A DNA stretch of 64,000 nt from Enterococcus raffinosus (GCF_018917525.1 NZ_JAHLOS010000013.1:1-64000), one strand, 5' to 3'; shown: positions 18,988-29,095, counted from the stretch's first letter. The notes: a model not told the origin generated them from the sequence alone. Numbers and translations are program-made.

Positions 18988-21549
18988 TCACTTCAAATAA
19001 ATTCTAACTCGCGTCTTGCCTTCACCAACCATCATTTCCATCTTTCCATTGTGGGCATGGATGATTGTTTTTACGATACTCAAACCAATTCCCAGCCCAT
19101 TTTTTGAATCCACCGGTACTTCGTTTGTGCTGGATAAATTCGTCTGGATTTTCTCAAATTGTTTTAAGGGAATCTCCCCATCATTCTCGATCTCGAAGAT
19201 CGTCTGATCTCTTTTTTGATAAACAGTTAGTTTTACTGATTGATTTTTTTCTCCATGTCGAAAGGCATTTTCAATAATATTGAACAACGCTTGTTCAATT
19301 AAAATAGGATCCACTTGGATAAAAGTTACTTCAGCTGGTAAAGAAATCTCGATCTGTCCATCCGGATAGACCTTTTTTAAATGCTGATAGACCGCTTCAA
19401 CTATTTCTTCTACCGGTTCAGCTGTTTTGTTCACTTTCATCGTATCCATATTGATACGAGTGATAGATAATAGATTTTCCACCATTCGGATCAGCCACTG
19501 AGATTCATCTTGAATATCCTTTAGTAACTTTTGACGCGTAGTCTCTTTTAAGTCGGCGCTATTGCCTAACGTTTCAGCAATGCCAGAAATAACAGTCAAA
19601 GGTGTTCGAAGATCATGAGAGACTGCCCGTAAAAGGTTGCTGCGGACTTTTTCTCTTTCATTTTCCATTTCGATCTGCTCTTTTTCATTCTTTAATTCTG
19701 TTTGCTCTAAAATAACAGCAAGTTGAGTCAAAACTAACTTTAAATAATTGAGCTGATTGTTTTCTAAATCAAGTCCGGCATTACGCTCAATCCCTAATAC
19801 CGCCAATGTTTTTCCGCTTGCGATGATGGGTAAATAAAATCCTTTAGCCCCAATCAGCGTATCGGTGCCATTGCCTGCTTCCTTTTGATTTTTAGCCGTC
19901 CAGAAAGCAACAGCGGCTTCGTCTTTGGTACTTAAAATCGACGGTTTTCCACTAATACAATGAACACTTTCTACCTTTGCCTGAGAATCAAACAAGATTA
20001 CTTCACGTTCCAGTAATCTAGATAAATAAGTCGCTGAAATGTCGAGAAGTTGATTACGATTGTCGGCCAAAACGTACTGTTTATTCAGTTCGTAAAGCAG
20101 TTCCATTTGATGTTCCTTTTCCATTGAACTTTCTGCTTGTTTTTTTAAACGAACCATTAAATTACTAATTAGGATCGCGACTAAACACATGATCAGCAAG
20201 GTGATTGGATATCCTTGCTTGTAGACAGTCAAGGAATACAAAGGCTCCACGAAAAACCAGTTAAAGGACAAAACACTTAAAATCGACGCAAGTGAACTCC
20301 AAAAATAACCAGATGTAGTTCTTGCAACCAATAAAATGAAAAAGATATAAATCAACATCAGGTTTTGATCACCAATATGGATATACTGCATCAATTCAGT
20401 TACGATCGTTGCCAAGAAGACTCCTCCTAGCGCGATCAACAAATCTTTCCCGCCACCTTCTATGACCTTACGTGTTCTAAGAAAGAGGGATTGCTTCTCC
20501 TCCTTAAAGGGAATCAAATGGAGCTCCGTGTCATTTAAACGTTTCAATAAGCGATCATCAAATGCCTCAACGAAAATTTTTTCATACCAAGGCTGACGGA
20601 GATTTTTTCCCATAATGATATCTGTGACACCCGTCATTTTTGCGAATTCGACGATTGTTTCAAAGCTATTATCCTCTTCAATACTAATTACTTCAGCACC
20701 CAGCTTTTCTGCTAAGGGTATATTAGTGGGCGTATTTTCCTGAGTACGGACCTGAATGACTGTCCATTCTGCTCCTAAACCTTGCGCTAAACGCGCGGTC
20801 CAACGAATCGATTTTTCCGTCATTTTAGGAAAAGCATCATTCACCACCGTTAGCAATTTGCTTTGAATCCTAATTGTTTTAGCACTGATTCGATTAATAT
20901 GGTCAGAAGCACGTTGTATTGCCAGTCCCCGCAACTGATCTAGCTTTTGAGGAATGAAAAAATTTTGCAAAGCTCGCTTCGCACTTTCACTGGCATAAAT
21001 TTTCCCCTGCTCTAAACGATCAATCAGCTCATCTGGCTCCACATCAACCACCTTGATAGTTGCTTGCTGCAAAAACGTATCTGGTACAGTTTCTTTGACC
21101 TCAACGCCAGTGACCTCCTCAACAATATCATTCAAGCTCTCAATATGCTGAACATTGACAGTTGTAAAGACATCGATTCCAGCGTTTAGCAACTCGTCTA
21201 CATCCTGATATCGTTTACGGTTTCTTGATCCTTCAGCGTTTGTATGTGCCAGCTCATCAATTAAAACAATCTCTGGCCTTTGTTGGATGATATGATCGAT
21301 ATCCGGTTCCGTTAAAAGCATTTGCTTATAAAGAATTTTTTTAGGTGGGATTTGCGGCAGCCCTTTCAATAAGCGATTCGTATCTGGTCGATCATGGGGT
21401 TCGATATAACCAACGACAATATCTTTTCCCATCAGCAACAATTCATGGGCTTCCGAAAGCATACTATAGGTTTTACCGACTCCCGCCGCAAAACCAAAAA
21501 ACACGCGCAAACGTCCGCGACGTCCATCTCCCATTTGCTTTTTCTCCAT
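18988..21549 (-). CDS. kdpD: KdpD, potassium sensor kinase
   Basis: About 853 residues with the standard KdpD layout: N-terminal KdpD domain with Walker A-like GFAAGVGKTYSML, a USP-like domain (VTDIIMGKNLRQPWYEK), four membrane segments around residues 385-480, a GAF-like region, and a kinase core with SHDLRTPL and GLGIGLSIVKT. The frame extends to 21588, but the ATG at 21549 has AAGGAGG at good distance and places the start just before the conserved domain. It senses low K+ or low turgor and, in several Firmicutes, binds c-di-AMP through the USP domain; that last point is known of the family, not seen here. Confidence 0.95.
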   Translation of the reverse strand: MEKKQMGDGRRGRLRVFFGFAAGVGKTYSMLSEAHELLLMGKDIVVGYIEPHDRPDTNRLLKGLPQIPPKKILYKQMLLTEPDIDHIIQQRPEIVLIDELAHTNAEGSRNRKRYQDVDELLNAGIDVFTTVNVQHIESLNDIVEEVTGVEVKETVPDTFLQQATIKVVDVEPDELIDRLEQGKIYASESAKRALQNFFIPQKLDQLRGLAIQRASDHINRISAKTIRIQSKLLTVVNDAFPKMTEKSIRWTARLAQGLGAEWTVIQVRTQENTPTNIPLAEKLGAEVISIEEDNSFETIVEFAKMTGVTDIIMGKNLRQPWYEKIFVEAFDDRLLKRLNDTELHLIPFKEEKQSLFLRTRKVIEGGGKDLLIALGGVFLATIVTELMQYIHIGDQNLMLIYIFFILLVARTTSGYFWSSLASILSVLSFNWFFVEPLYSLTVYKQGYPITLLIMCLVAILISNLMVRLKKQAESSMEKEHQMELLYELNKQYVLADNRNQLLDISATYLSRLLEREVILFDSQAKVESVHCISGKPSILSTKDEAAVAFWTAKNQKEAGNGTDTLIGAKGFYLPIIASGKTLAVLGIERNAGLDLENNQLNYLKLVLTQLAVILEQTELKNEKEQIEMENEREKVRSNLLRAVSHDLRTPLTVISGIAETLGNSADLKETTRQKLLKDIQDESQWLIRMVENLLSITRINMDTMKVNKTAEPVEEIVEAVYQHLKKVYPDGQIEISLPAEVTFIQVDPILIEQALFNIIENAFRHGEKNQSVKLTVYQKRDQTIFEIENDGEIPLKQFEKIQTNLSSTNEVPVDSKNGLGIGLSIVKTIIHAHNGKMEMMVGEGKTRVRIYLK

Positions 21550-21575
21550 TTTTCCCCTCCTTTCTATGCACAACA

Positions 21576-21605
21576 ATTCTCTAACCACCTAGATAGTTAG
21601 AGAAT
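21576..21605 (-). other. Intercistronic hairpin between kdpC and kdpD
   Basis: Perfect 10-base arms (21576-21585, 21596-21605) in the 65-base gap between kdpC and kdpD. No T-run. It may reduce read-through into or stabilise one side of the kdp message. Confidence 0.4.
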
Positions 21606-21614
21606 CCATTCCAA

Positions 21615-22145
21615 TTATACATCAAGTTTATCTAATGCTAGGTTTAACTGCAAAACATTGACATATTGTCGATCAGAAAACCAATCCTTTTGTACTTTTT
21701 CCTGGATGACCTTTTGAATCACTCGTTTAGACAGTCCACGTTCATTAGCGATACGAGATACTTGAAATTCAGCTGCCTTCAAGCTGATATCCGGATCAAC
21801 ACCACTAGCAGAGGCTGTGATAAGATCGTTGGGAACCTTTTCCTCCGCTGGATTTTTCGCTAATTCCGCTTGGGTACGTTTTTCAACTAATTGTTTTTGT
21901 TCATTAGAAACTGGCGACAATTGACTCACCTGCTGACTGCGTCCTGAAAAATATTTATCCTGTTCAAAAGGTTGTCCAATCAAGGTTGAACCAACTACCT
22001 GATTATCCTTCATTAGTTGGCTGCCATTCGCTTGATTGGAAAATAACAATTGGCCCACGCCAGTAACCACTACCGTATAGAATCCGCCGAAAACAATTAA
22101 GCTAAAGATCAGAAATCGTACACTACCTAAAATACTTTTTTTCAT
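21615..22145 (-). CDS. kdpC: KdpC, chaperone-like subunit of the K+ ATPase
   Basis: A 176-residue protein with one N-terminal membrane segment and the conserved GSTLIGQPF and ASGVDPDIS motifs. KdpC joins KdpB to KdpA and raises ATP affinity. Located 16 bases after kdpB. Confidence 0.95.
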   Translation of the reverse strand: MKKSILGSVRFLIFSLIVFGGFYTVVVTGVGQLLFSNQANGSQLMKDNQVVGSTLIGQPFEQDKYFSGRSQQVSQLSPVSNEQKQLVEKRTQAELAKNPAEEKVPNDLITASASGVDPDISLKAAEFQVSRIANERGLSKRVIQKVIQEKVQKDWFSDRQYVNVLQLNLALDKLDV

Positions 22146-22161
22146 TATCCCTGCTCCTTCT

Positions 22162-24198
22162 TTATAAAATGATCATCGAAAGAATCAGGTCGATGATTTT
22201 GATAAAAATAAATGGGGCAATGATTCCGCCCAAACCATAAATCAGCAAGTTATGGCGTAAAATCTGACTAGCTGGCTTTTCCTGATATTTGACCCCTTTG
22301 AGTGCTAATGGAATCAACGCTACGATCACCAATGCATTATAGATAACGGCAGATAAAATTGCTGTCAGCGGACTACCTAAACCCATGATATTTAGTCGAT
22401 CCAGTTGAGGATAAATACTATAGAATAAAACTGGAATCACCGCAAAATATTTGGCAATATCATTGGCAATACTGAAGGTCGTCAAAGCGCCGCGAGTCAT
22501 CAACAATTGCTTTCCGATCTGTACAACCTGTACTAATTTGGTTGGACTGGAATCCAAATCAATCATATTTCCGGCCTCCTTGGCAGCTTGAGTACCTGTA
22601 TTCATCGCCAAGGCCACATCCGCCTGTGCTAGTGCTGGTGCATCATTCGTCCCGTCACCTGTCATGGCGACCAGATGGCCTTTTTCTTGATAATCGCGAA
22701 TCAAGTCCATTTTATTTTCTGGTGTGGCTTCAGCTAAAAAATCATCTACTCCTGCTTCTGCCGCAATTGCCGCTGCTGTCAATGGATTATCACCAGTGAT
22801 CATAATTGTTTTGATGCCCATTTTTCGCATATCTGCAAATTTATCTTTCACACCATTTTTTACGATATCTTTTAAATAGACAACGCCCATCACCCGCTTA
22901 TTTTTTACTACTACTAAAGGGGTCCCGCCTGCACGAGCAATTTTATCAACAATCTCATCACAATCAGCTGGATATTGTTCACCTTTTGACTGAACGTATT
23001 TTTTCATCGTATCCGCTGCACCTTTACGAATTTCATCCCCGCGATAGTTGATGCCGCTCATCCGAGTCTTTGCACTAAAATCAATAAAGGTCACTTCAGA
23101 TTGCTGAAACTCCCTTTCTCGCAAATTGAATCGTTCCTTCGCTAAAATCACGATACTGCGACCTTCTGCCGTTTCGTCGGCTAAAGAAGATAATTGTGCT
23201 GCATCTGCAAGCTGTTCTTCTCTGACACCATTCACTGGTAAAAATTCGCTGGCGCGACGATTTCCAAGCGTTATGGTTCCTGTTTTGTCTAGTAGAAGAA
23301 CATCCACGTCACCGGCAGCTTCGATCGCACGACCACTCATAGCGATGACATTTTCCTTCGTTAAGCGACTCATACCGGCGATCCCGATCGAGGAAATCAA
23401 CGCACCGATAGTTGTCGGAGCTAAACAGATCAATAAGGCAATGACGATAATCATCGATAAGGCTTCACCTTTACCAGATAACTGACTGCTAAAATCAGTA
23501 AACGGTACTAAAGTAATCGAAACCGTTAAGAAAATGATTGTTAGAGTAATCAAGAAAATCTGCAGTCCGACCTCATTAGGCGTCTTTTTACGCTGCGTTC
23601 CTTCTACCATCGCGATCATTTTATCTAAGAAGGATTGACCATTTTCTGAGGTCACTCGAATCACTAGATAATCAGAAACAACGGTGGTTCCACCTGTCAC
23701 CGCACTGCGGTCACCGCCAGATTCACGGATGACAGGAGCGGATTCACCTGTAATAGCACTTTCATCGACAGAAGCCGCTCCTTCAATCACATCCCCGTCG
23801 GCTGGAATTTGTTCTCCAGCACGCACATAAATCAAATCACCACGTTTTAAATCAGACGATCTCAACTCAGTAAAATTCTCTTCTTTAATATCTGCTAAGC
23901 TTTGTATTTTATAAGTCATAACTTCCTTTTTGGCCTGCTTTAAACTATCAGCCTGTGCTTTTCCGCGACCTTCTGCCACAGATTCAGCGAAATTGGCAAA
24001 AAGCAAGGTCAACCATAGAAAGACTGTGACAGAAATACTGAACCATAATGGCACGCCCATGGGATAAAAACATAACACCGTAGTAATGATCGCACCTAAA
24101 TAGACAACAAACATCACAGGATTTTTGATTTGTTGGCGAGGGTCCAGCTTCTTAAACGATTGACCCACAGCCCATTGATAGATTTTCTTCATTTTCAC
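22162..24198 (-). CDS. kdpB: KdpB, catalytic ATPase subunit
   Basis: A 678-residue P1A-type ATPase. D304 in [14 protein letters not shown] is the phosphorylated residue; [13 protein letters not shown] is the actuator TGES loop; [22 protein letters not shown] is the hinge motif. Seven or so membrane segments. It hydrolyses ATP to drive K+ through KdpA. Lies 9 bases after kdpA. Confidence 0.97.
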   Translation of the reverse strand: MKMKKIYQWAVGQSFKKLDPRQQIKNPVMFVVYLGAIITTVLCFYPMGVPLWFSISVTVFLWLTLLFANFAESVAEGRGKAQADSLKQAKKEVMTYKIQSLADIKEENFTELRSSDLKRGDLIYVRAGEQIPADGDVIEGAASVDESAITGESAPVIRESGGDRSAVTGGTTVVSDYLVIRVTSENGQSFLDKMIAMVEGTQRKKTPNEVGLQIFLITLTIIFLTVSITLVPFTDFSSQLSGKGEALSMIIVIALLICLAPTTIGALISSIGIAGMSRLTKENVIAMSGRAIEAAGDVDVLLLDKTGTITLGNRRASEFLPVNGVREEQLADAAQLSSLADETAEGRSIVILAKERFNLREREFQQSEVTFIDFSAKTRMSGINYRGDEIRKGAADTMKKYVQSKGEQYPADCDEIVDKIARAGGTPLVVVKNKRVMGVVYLKDIVKNGVKDKFADMRKMGIKTIMITGDNPLTAAAIAAEAGVDDFLAEATPENKMDLIRDYQEKGHLVAMTGDGTNDAPALAQADVALAMNTGTQAAKEAGNMIDLDSSPTKLVQVVQIGKQLLMTRGALTTFSIANDIAKYFAVIPVLFYSIYPQLDRLNIMGLGSPLTAILSAVIYNALVIVALIPLALKGVKYQEKPASQILRHNLLIYGLGGIIAPFIFIKIIDLILSMIIL

Positions 24199-24207
24199 TC
24201 ACTCCAT

Positions 24208-25884
24208 CTATTTCATCGTAAAATAATCTGCAATCGGGCCTAATGCTAAGGCTGGAAGAAAGCTCAATGCACCAATCACTAAAATAACAATAATCAACAT
24301 AGATACAAACGTTGGACTAACAGTAGATAATGTACCTGAGCTTAAAGCCGCTTTCTTTTTACTGCCCATATTCTCAGCTAAGAGCAGAATAGCTATGATT
24401 GGCAGGTATCTTGATACAAGCATCAATAAACTACCTAAAAGATTGATAAATGGCGTATCAGCTAATAATCCGCCAAAAGCACTCCCATTATTATTTGCTA
24501 GTGAAGTCGCTCCATACAGCAACTCACTAAACGCATGGGGACCTTGATTTCTTAGCCAAGTCAGCACCTCTGGATGCAAAACGAATATCATTGCTCCAAA
24601 AAGCGTCAACATCAACGGCGTTAAAATCACGATGCTCGCCATTTTTATATCAAAAGCTTCAATCTTCTTCCCTAGATATTCCGGCGTGCGTCCCACTAAC
24701 AATCCAGCAATAAAAACTGCCAACAGTAAAAATGCCAACATGCCATAAAGCCCGCTGCCAACTCCGCCGAAGATGATTTCTCCTAGTTGCATCAAGAACA
24801 TTGGGATCGCACCGCCTAACGGTGTAAAGCTATCCAACATCGCATTCACGGACCCGTTGGAAGCCGCTGTCGTTCCGACTGACCATAAGCTTGACCAACC
24901 GACACCAAAACGCATTTCTTTCCCTTCTAAATTCGTCGAACCAAGTACATGAGTAAATTCCGGTCCATAGTACTCACTAAATGCCACACCAATAAAAGCC
25001 AACAAAAGGAAAAATAGTGAAACAATCATAATTGTTCGACCTTGTTTCCAATCCTTGACCCAAAAACCAAAAGCAAAGATCAATGCGGCTGGAATCAGTA
25101 AAATTGCCAAATTTTCTAAAAAGTTCGAGAAAATTGTCGGATTCTCAAACGGGTAGGCTGAGTTTGCACCAAAGAAGCCACCACCGTTCGTTCCAAGCTG
25201 TTTGATCGCCACTTGACTAGCTACTGGTCCTAAATGAAGCCAGAGATTTTTCCCCTCTAATCCCTCATAAGAAATACCTGATTTGAAAGTTTGGACGGTT
25301 CCTTGAGAAATCAGTAGAACCGCGAAAATGATCGCTAGCGGCAATAAAATATAGACCAAACTACGGGTCAAATCCTGCCAAAAATTTCCCAGCGCCTTCT
25401 TTTTAACCTGTGAAAGTCCCCGAAGCAATGCAACTAAAACTGAAAGTCCCACACCTGCTGAAACAAAGTTTTGGACCGTTAATCCGAACATTTGCGAAGC
25501 ATTTGATAAGGTCGTCTCTCCAGCATATGCCTGCCAGTTAGTATTCGTTACAAAACTAACAGCCGTGTTCAATGCCAACGGCAACGATAAATTTTTCGCA
25601 GATGAGCCGCCAGGCATAAAGTGTTGTGTCATTAAAATAACGATCAACAATATGATTGATGAAATACTTAATAATAAAACACTTGCTCCGTAACGCTTTG
25701 CGGACATTTCTTTTTTACTAATTGGTCCGATAACTTTATAAAACAATCGCTCCAAAGGTTGAAGGAATCGAACACCCTTTGGAATGTTTCCTTGCATAAT
25801 TTCTTTGATATACCAGCCCAATGGCAACGCCAATACTAATAAAGTAAACAAGAAAAATAATCCTTGATAGATGACACTACTCAT
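24208..25884 (-). CDS. kdpA: KdpA, K+-binding channel-like subunit
   Basis: A 558-residue protein with about ten membrane segments and the four selectivity-filter loops of the SKT superfamily, for example TNTNWQAYAGE, LGTNGGGFFGANS, GTTAASNGSVNAM and SLANNNGSAFGG. Overlaps kdpF by 4 bases. Length is normal. Confidence 0.97.
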   Translation of the reverse strand: MSSVIYQGLFFLFTLLVLALPLGWYIKEIMQGNIPKGVRFLQPLERLFYKVIGPISKKEMSAKRYGASVLLLSISSIILLIVILMTQHFMPGGSSAKNLSLPLALNTAVSFVTNTNWQAYAGETTLSNASQMFGLTVQNFVSAGVGLSVLVALLRGLSQVKKKALGNFWQDLTRSLVYILLPLAIIFAVLLISQGTVQTFKSGISYEGLEGKNLWLHLGPVASQVAIKQLGTNGGGFFGANSAYPFENPTIFSNFLENLAILLIPAALIFAFGFWVKDWKQGRTIMIVSLFFLLLAFIGVAFSEYYGPEFTHVLGSTNLEGKEMRFGVGWSSLWSVGTTAASNGSVNAMLDSFTPLGGAIPMFLMQLGEIIFGGVGSGLYGMLAFLLLAVFIAGLLVGRTPEYLGKKIEAFDIKMASIVILTPLMLTLFGAMIFVLHPEVLTWLRNQGPHAFSELLYGATSLANNNGSAFGGLLADTPFINLLGSLLMLVSRYLPIIAILLLAENMGSKKKAALSSGTLSTVSPTFVSMLIIVILVIGALSFLPALALGPIADYFTMK

Positions 25885-25961
25885 ATTTCTTCCCCCTTAA
25901 ATAAAAACCAGAAAAGATAAATCATTAATAAGAGTCCAATGATTCCCAAAATAATCGTCAT
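25881..25961 (-). CDS. kdpF: KdpF, small membrane subunit
   Basis: A 26-codon frame: MTIILGIIGLLLMIYLFWF, then LFKGEEI. It has a single hydrophobic helix and a short charged end, as in KdpF, which stabilises the KdpFABC complex. The TGA overlaps the kdpA ATG (ATGA), and GGAGAG lies at SD distance before the ATG. It is too short for most gene finders. A 6-base stem (25980-25985/26000-26005) lies just upstream in the leader. Confidence 0.85.
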   Translation of the reverse strand: MTIILGIIGLLLMIYLFWFLFKGEEI

Positions 25962-26030
25962 TTCATTTCTCTCCTTATCAGCCTTACTTCTGTTGTAACA
26001 AGGCTTACTTTCTTTACTTTTTAAGCATAA

Positions 26031-26097
26031 AAAAAAAGACCTAAAGATAGTGTGAAACTTGCGTCCATTTCTTTACACTATCTTTATATGGTCTTTT
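26031..26097 (-). terminator. Terminator between oxidase gene and kdp operon
   Basis: Long stem (26035-26054 and 26075-26097, with a small bulge) followed in minus-strand sense by a run of at least seven T. It ends the gene upstream (26111-26515), and since kdpF starts only about 70 bases later it could also act as an attenuator for kdp. Confidence 0.8.
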
Positions 26098-26110
26098 AAG
26101 AATTCCTTTT

Positions 26111-26515
26111 TTAAAAGGTGGTTACTTGAAAATCTTGATAAAACTCTCCCTGATCAAAAGTAAATTTTAGTACGGCGAAATCTGATAACCCTTCCCCTTG
26201 TTCATAATAAATGTGGTATTGATCCTGCCAAAACTCAATTTTATCCGCTTCTTTAGAAAGTACCTCCATCTCTCCAATCAGCGAGATACCAGTAAAATTT
26301 TTTGCATCATAAAAATATACACAGGCTTTTGAATTAGCCAAAAATTGTTGAACTTTATTCGATGACGTATTCGTATGCAGATACAAACAACTCTCATCGA
26401 TTTTTATCGGCTTTAGCATTGCACGAATCATTGGATATCCCTCTTCAGTAATAGAACCTAAAAAACACAGTTCTTGTTTATCAACCAATGCTTGTAATTC
26501 TTTTTGAGCATTCAT
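26111..26515 (-). CDS. Pyridoxamine 5'-phosphate oxidase-family flavoprotein
   Basis: About 134 residues of a split beta-barrel fold (general stress protein 26-like): GSITEEGYPMIRAML near the N-terminus and LYLHTNTSSNKVQQF in the FMN-phosphate region. It likely binds FMN or F420-like cofactors; its substrate is unknown and true PNPOx activity is doubtful. The frame begins ATG-ATA-ATG; the second ATG (26515) has the better distance to AAAGGGTG. Confidence 0.75.
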   Translation of the reverse strand: MNAQKELQALVDKQELCFLGSITEEGYPMIRAMLKPIKIDESCLYLHTNTSSNKVQQFLANSKACVYFYDAKNFTGISLIGEMEVLSKEADKIEFWQDQYHIYYEQGEGLSDFAVLKFTFDQGEFYQDFQVTTF

Positions 26516-26674
26516 TATCATTCACCCTTTTTAATTTAGTATTTCAAAAAACAATTAAAAAAGCAAGAAATTTAATAGGTATATTTTATTCTCGTTTGTT
26601 AATATTAGCCATTTTCGTCAGAACAGAAAGATATAATTAGCTTTTAAAATTAAAATTTATCATTTTTAAACAAT

Positions 26675-26709
26675 AAAATACGCCAGCCTAAAATGACCAG
26701 CGTATTTTT
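26675..26709 (-). terminator. Terminator of the MFS exporter gene
   Basis: Arms AAAATACGC (26675-26683) and GCGTATTTT (26700-26708), just after the MFS stop. Modest stem with A/T flanks. Confidence 0.65.
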
Positions 26710-26713
26710 CTGC

Positions 26714-27958
26714 TTACTCTTTTACTGAATAAATATCGCTTTCCTTCGTTTCTCTGAACATCATGAAGCACACAAAAGAGATTAATAAAACGAATGCACT
26801 AATCATAAGTAATGGAACAAAAACACTGGTCGTCGTGTTTCTAAATACTAACCCCATCACCAGTTGTCCTAACGGAACCGCACATTGTGCCACTGCGATA
26901 ATGGTTGCCATAACCTTTCCTAGGTTTGCCTTTGGTGTAATTTTTTGAACGAGTGAGATTAGGTAGATCGAGATTGCACTCAGCATCATTCCAATGATGA
27001 TCTCCATAATGAGAACAACCATAAACCCTACACCACCACTGGTCATATTCAATAAGATATTCGTAATTACCAAGATAATGCCCGAGTAAGTAAACACACG
27101 ATAAAAATTATTGAACTTCAGATTTTTCGTCAATGGTCCAGCTAGAATCGCTCCAACGATACTGGAAAGACTAAAGACACCCATCCCAATACCATACATT
27201 GTGTCATTAACCTGTAAAGTCATCCGTAGAATGATTGGCAAACCAACGATAAAGAACGAGGTTAAGGCAAAATTGATGGCAGCAGCAATCACGATTGATT
27301 TAAAAATCACTTGATTATTTTTGACTTCTTTAAACCCGTCCTTTAAATCAGCGGTTAATATTTCCATAACAGTTCCCGGTGTTTGTTCACGTTTTTCAAA
27401 AGGAATTTTCAAAAAGCTTTCGATGATTGCAGCAAGCACAAAGAAGATAATGCTGCTGGCAACCAGCATCTTCGCTCCCATCAACCCATAAAAAATCCCG
27501 CCAATGATCGGTGCCACCACATTCGATAATTGTAAAATTCCATTGGATAATCCATTAATTTTTTCCAACTCATGTTCTTCTACCAATAACGGAATACTCG
27601 CGCCCACAACTGGCGTATCAAAGCTGCCGACAATCGCTAAAATGAAGATCAAGATTCCGATGCCTAAGACAGATTCTGAAGTTCCCACAACCAAGAATAA
27701 TAATGCCGCAATAATGGCGTTCGCAACATCCATTAACACCATCAAGACTTTTCGGTCATAACGATCCGCGATCGCTCCGCCAATTGGTGCAAACAAGACA
27801 GGTACGCTTGAGATTGCTAGAACGGTTGCAAATACGTCGGCTCTTCCTGTCACATCTAAAACAAATAATGACAATGCAAAACGTAAAATCGCCCCACCAA
27901 ACACAGAGATAAATTGCCCTAACATCAAATAGATAATATTTCTCTTATTCCCTTTCAC
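26714..27958 (-). CDS. MFS transporter, DHA3 (drug efflux)-like
   Basis: A 414-residue membrane protein with twelve segments and the MFS loop motif GGAIADRYDRKVLM. The overall pattern (FGGAILRFALSLFVLDVTG; helix 5 to 7 loop with a DGFKEVKNNQ motif) fits the DHA3/MFS_3 group that includes macrolide and siderophore exporters. The start is a GTG with AGGAAAG upstream. Stands alone between terminators. Substrate unknown. Confidence 0.8.
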   Translation of the reverse strand: MKGNKRNIIYLMLGQFISVFGGAILRFALSLFVLDVTGRADVFATVLAISSVPVLFAPIGGAIADRYDRKVLMVLMDVANAIIAALLFLVVGTSESVLGIGILIFILAIVGSFDTPVVGASIPLLVEEHELEKINGLSNGILQLSNVVAPIIGGIFYGLMGAKMLVASSIIFFVLAAIIESFLKIPFEKREQTPGTVMEILTADLKDGFKEVKNNQVIFKSIVIAAAINFALTSFFIVGLPIILRMTLQVNDTMYGIGMGVFSLSSIVGAILAGPLTKNLKFNNFYRVFTYSGIILVITNILLNMTSGGVGFMVVLIMEIIIGMMLSAISIYLISLVQKITPKANLGKVMATIIAVAQCAVPLGQLVMGLVFRNTTTSVFVPLLMISAFVLLISFVCFMMFRETKESDIYSVKE

Positions 27959-28061
27959 ACTCTTTCCTACTCTCTTTCATTGATATACTTAGCTTAACGA
28001 ATTCTTAAACTTTGAACATCCGCCTTAAGTCTCATTGTTTTATCATACTTTCAGTCTTTTC

Positions 28062-28829
28062 TTATGAGAGCAATCCATAATGCTTTAGCCCTTCCAATAC
28101 ACCATTTTCAGTCTTCGCCACATAGGAAGCCTGGGATTTCAACTGTTCTGTGCCGTCGCGCATCGCTACTCCATAGTCCACTAGCTGAAACATACTTAAA
28201 TCATTGTTTTGATCACCAAAGGCATAGGTTTCTATCTGTGTCCCCGCCATCGAAGATAAGAGCTTTTGAATGGCGGTTCCTTTTGAGACCTTTTTTGGCA
28301 GAACATCAATCGCTAATGGAGCAAAGCGAACAGTATCAGCTACCGATGCTAATTTTCCAATAATCTTTTCCTCCAGCGCTTCATTTAAATAGAGATTCAT
28401 AAAATTAACCGTGTTCGTTTGGTAAAAGTCGGGTGAGATTGGAATCTCCTGAATTCCCATATACGCGATGTGCTCTTTTACAACATCTGATAGCTGATTG
28501 ATCGCAAACTCACGCTGATTAAAGTAGCCGACAGCTAACTGATTTTCCTTGGCAATCCTTACTATTTTTTCGATTTCTGGTGTTGAAAATTTCGCATTTT
28601 GAATTACTTTTCCATTTAAACGAACATAGCAGCCATTGGATAATATAAAATGTTCTGCTTGAAGTGTCCTCAATAACTCTTTTACCTCATAATAGCTGCG
28701 TCCCGTGGCAATGATTGGCAGTACCTGATTTTTTCTCAGCTGCTCAAAGGCAGCGATCGTCTCCTGATCTACCTGCAGGCTTCCTCCTGAACACAATGTC
28801 CCGTCTAAATCAAAAAAAGCAAGTTTCAT
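28062..28829 (-). CDS. HAD-superfamily phosphatase, Cof type, behind a ykkC-like leader
   Basis: About 255 residues of the Cof/YbjI-like HAD family (type IIB cap). The nucleophile motif is FFDLDGTLC; motif III has KKVSKGTAI with the conserved Lys, and motif IV is AFGDQNNDLSM. These enzymes usually dephosphorylate small sugar phosphates, nucleotides or cofactors such as FMN or PLP. The start is one of ATG codons at 28841, 28832 or 28829; 28829 aligns with the paralogue. The gene is preceded by a 160-base structured leader with a terminator (28893-29049), so it is probably ligand-controlled. It is about 60% alike by eye to the gene at 29096-29866. Confidence 0.85.
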   Translation of the reverse strand: MKLAFFDLDGTLCSGGSLQVDQETIAAFEQLRKNQVLPIIATGRSYYEVKELLRTLQAEHFILSNGCYVRLNGKVIQNAKFSTPEIEKIVRIAKENQLAVGYFNQREFAINQLSDVVKEHIAYMGIQEIPISPDFYQTNTVNFMNLYLNEALEEKIIGKLASVADTVRFAPLAIDVLPKKVSKGTAIQKLLSSMAGTQIETYAFGDQNNDLSMFQLVDYGVAMRDGTEQLKSQASYVAKTENGVLEGLKHYGLLS

Positions 28830-28892
28830 CATTCCTGTCATCCTTTCAATTGTTGTTGATTTTTATGGATACACAGACGATTTTCTCAGACG

Positions 28893-29049
28893 AAAAAATC
28901 CGAGTGAAAAGTCAGTGCATCACAAATACACTGAACCTTTCCCCTCGGATTTTTTATATCAATAGGTGCCTTTTACAGATTAGTAAAAGATGAAGCCCTC
29001 GGTCACAGTCCTCTACTGAGCGGAACCCTAGCTCCAGTTTTCCAGTTCA
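28893..29049 (-). ncRNA. ykkC-class riboswitch-like leader with terminator
   Basis: In minus-strand sense the leader holds AGGGTTCCG (29029-29021), then after 10 bases GACTGTGACCGAG, enclosed by a P1 stem TGGAGC (29036-29031)/GCTTCA (28996-28991). This layout and the strings AGGGUUCCG and CUG..CCGAG are the hallmark of ykkC RNAs (guanidine-I and its nucleotide-sensing variants). A 7-base hairpin follows (28989-28983/28976-28970), then a terminator with 12-base arms (28955-28944/28904-28893) and T-run before the HAD gene. The ACACGG stretch I expect of guanidine-I is not seen, so it may be a variant subclass. The class is by eye only. Confidence 0.55.
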
Positions 29050-29055
29050 CAATAA

Positions 29056-29085
29056 ATCATACCATTGTTCGAAAGTAGGTTGCAA
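29056..29085 (-). promoter_or_regulatory. Promoter of the riboswitch-HAD transcript
   Basis: -35 TTGCAA (29085-29080) and -10 TATGAT (29061-29056), 18 bases apart. Predicted start about 29049, a few bases before the aptamer. Located just after the stop codon of the second HAD gene. Confidence 0.65.
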
Positions 29086-29095
29086 TAGTCATTTT

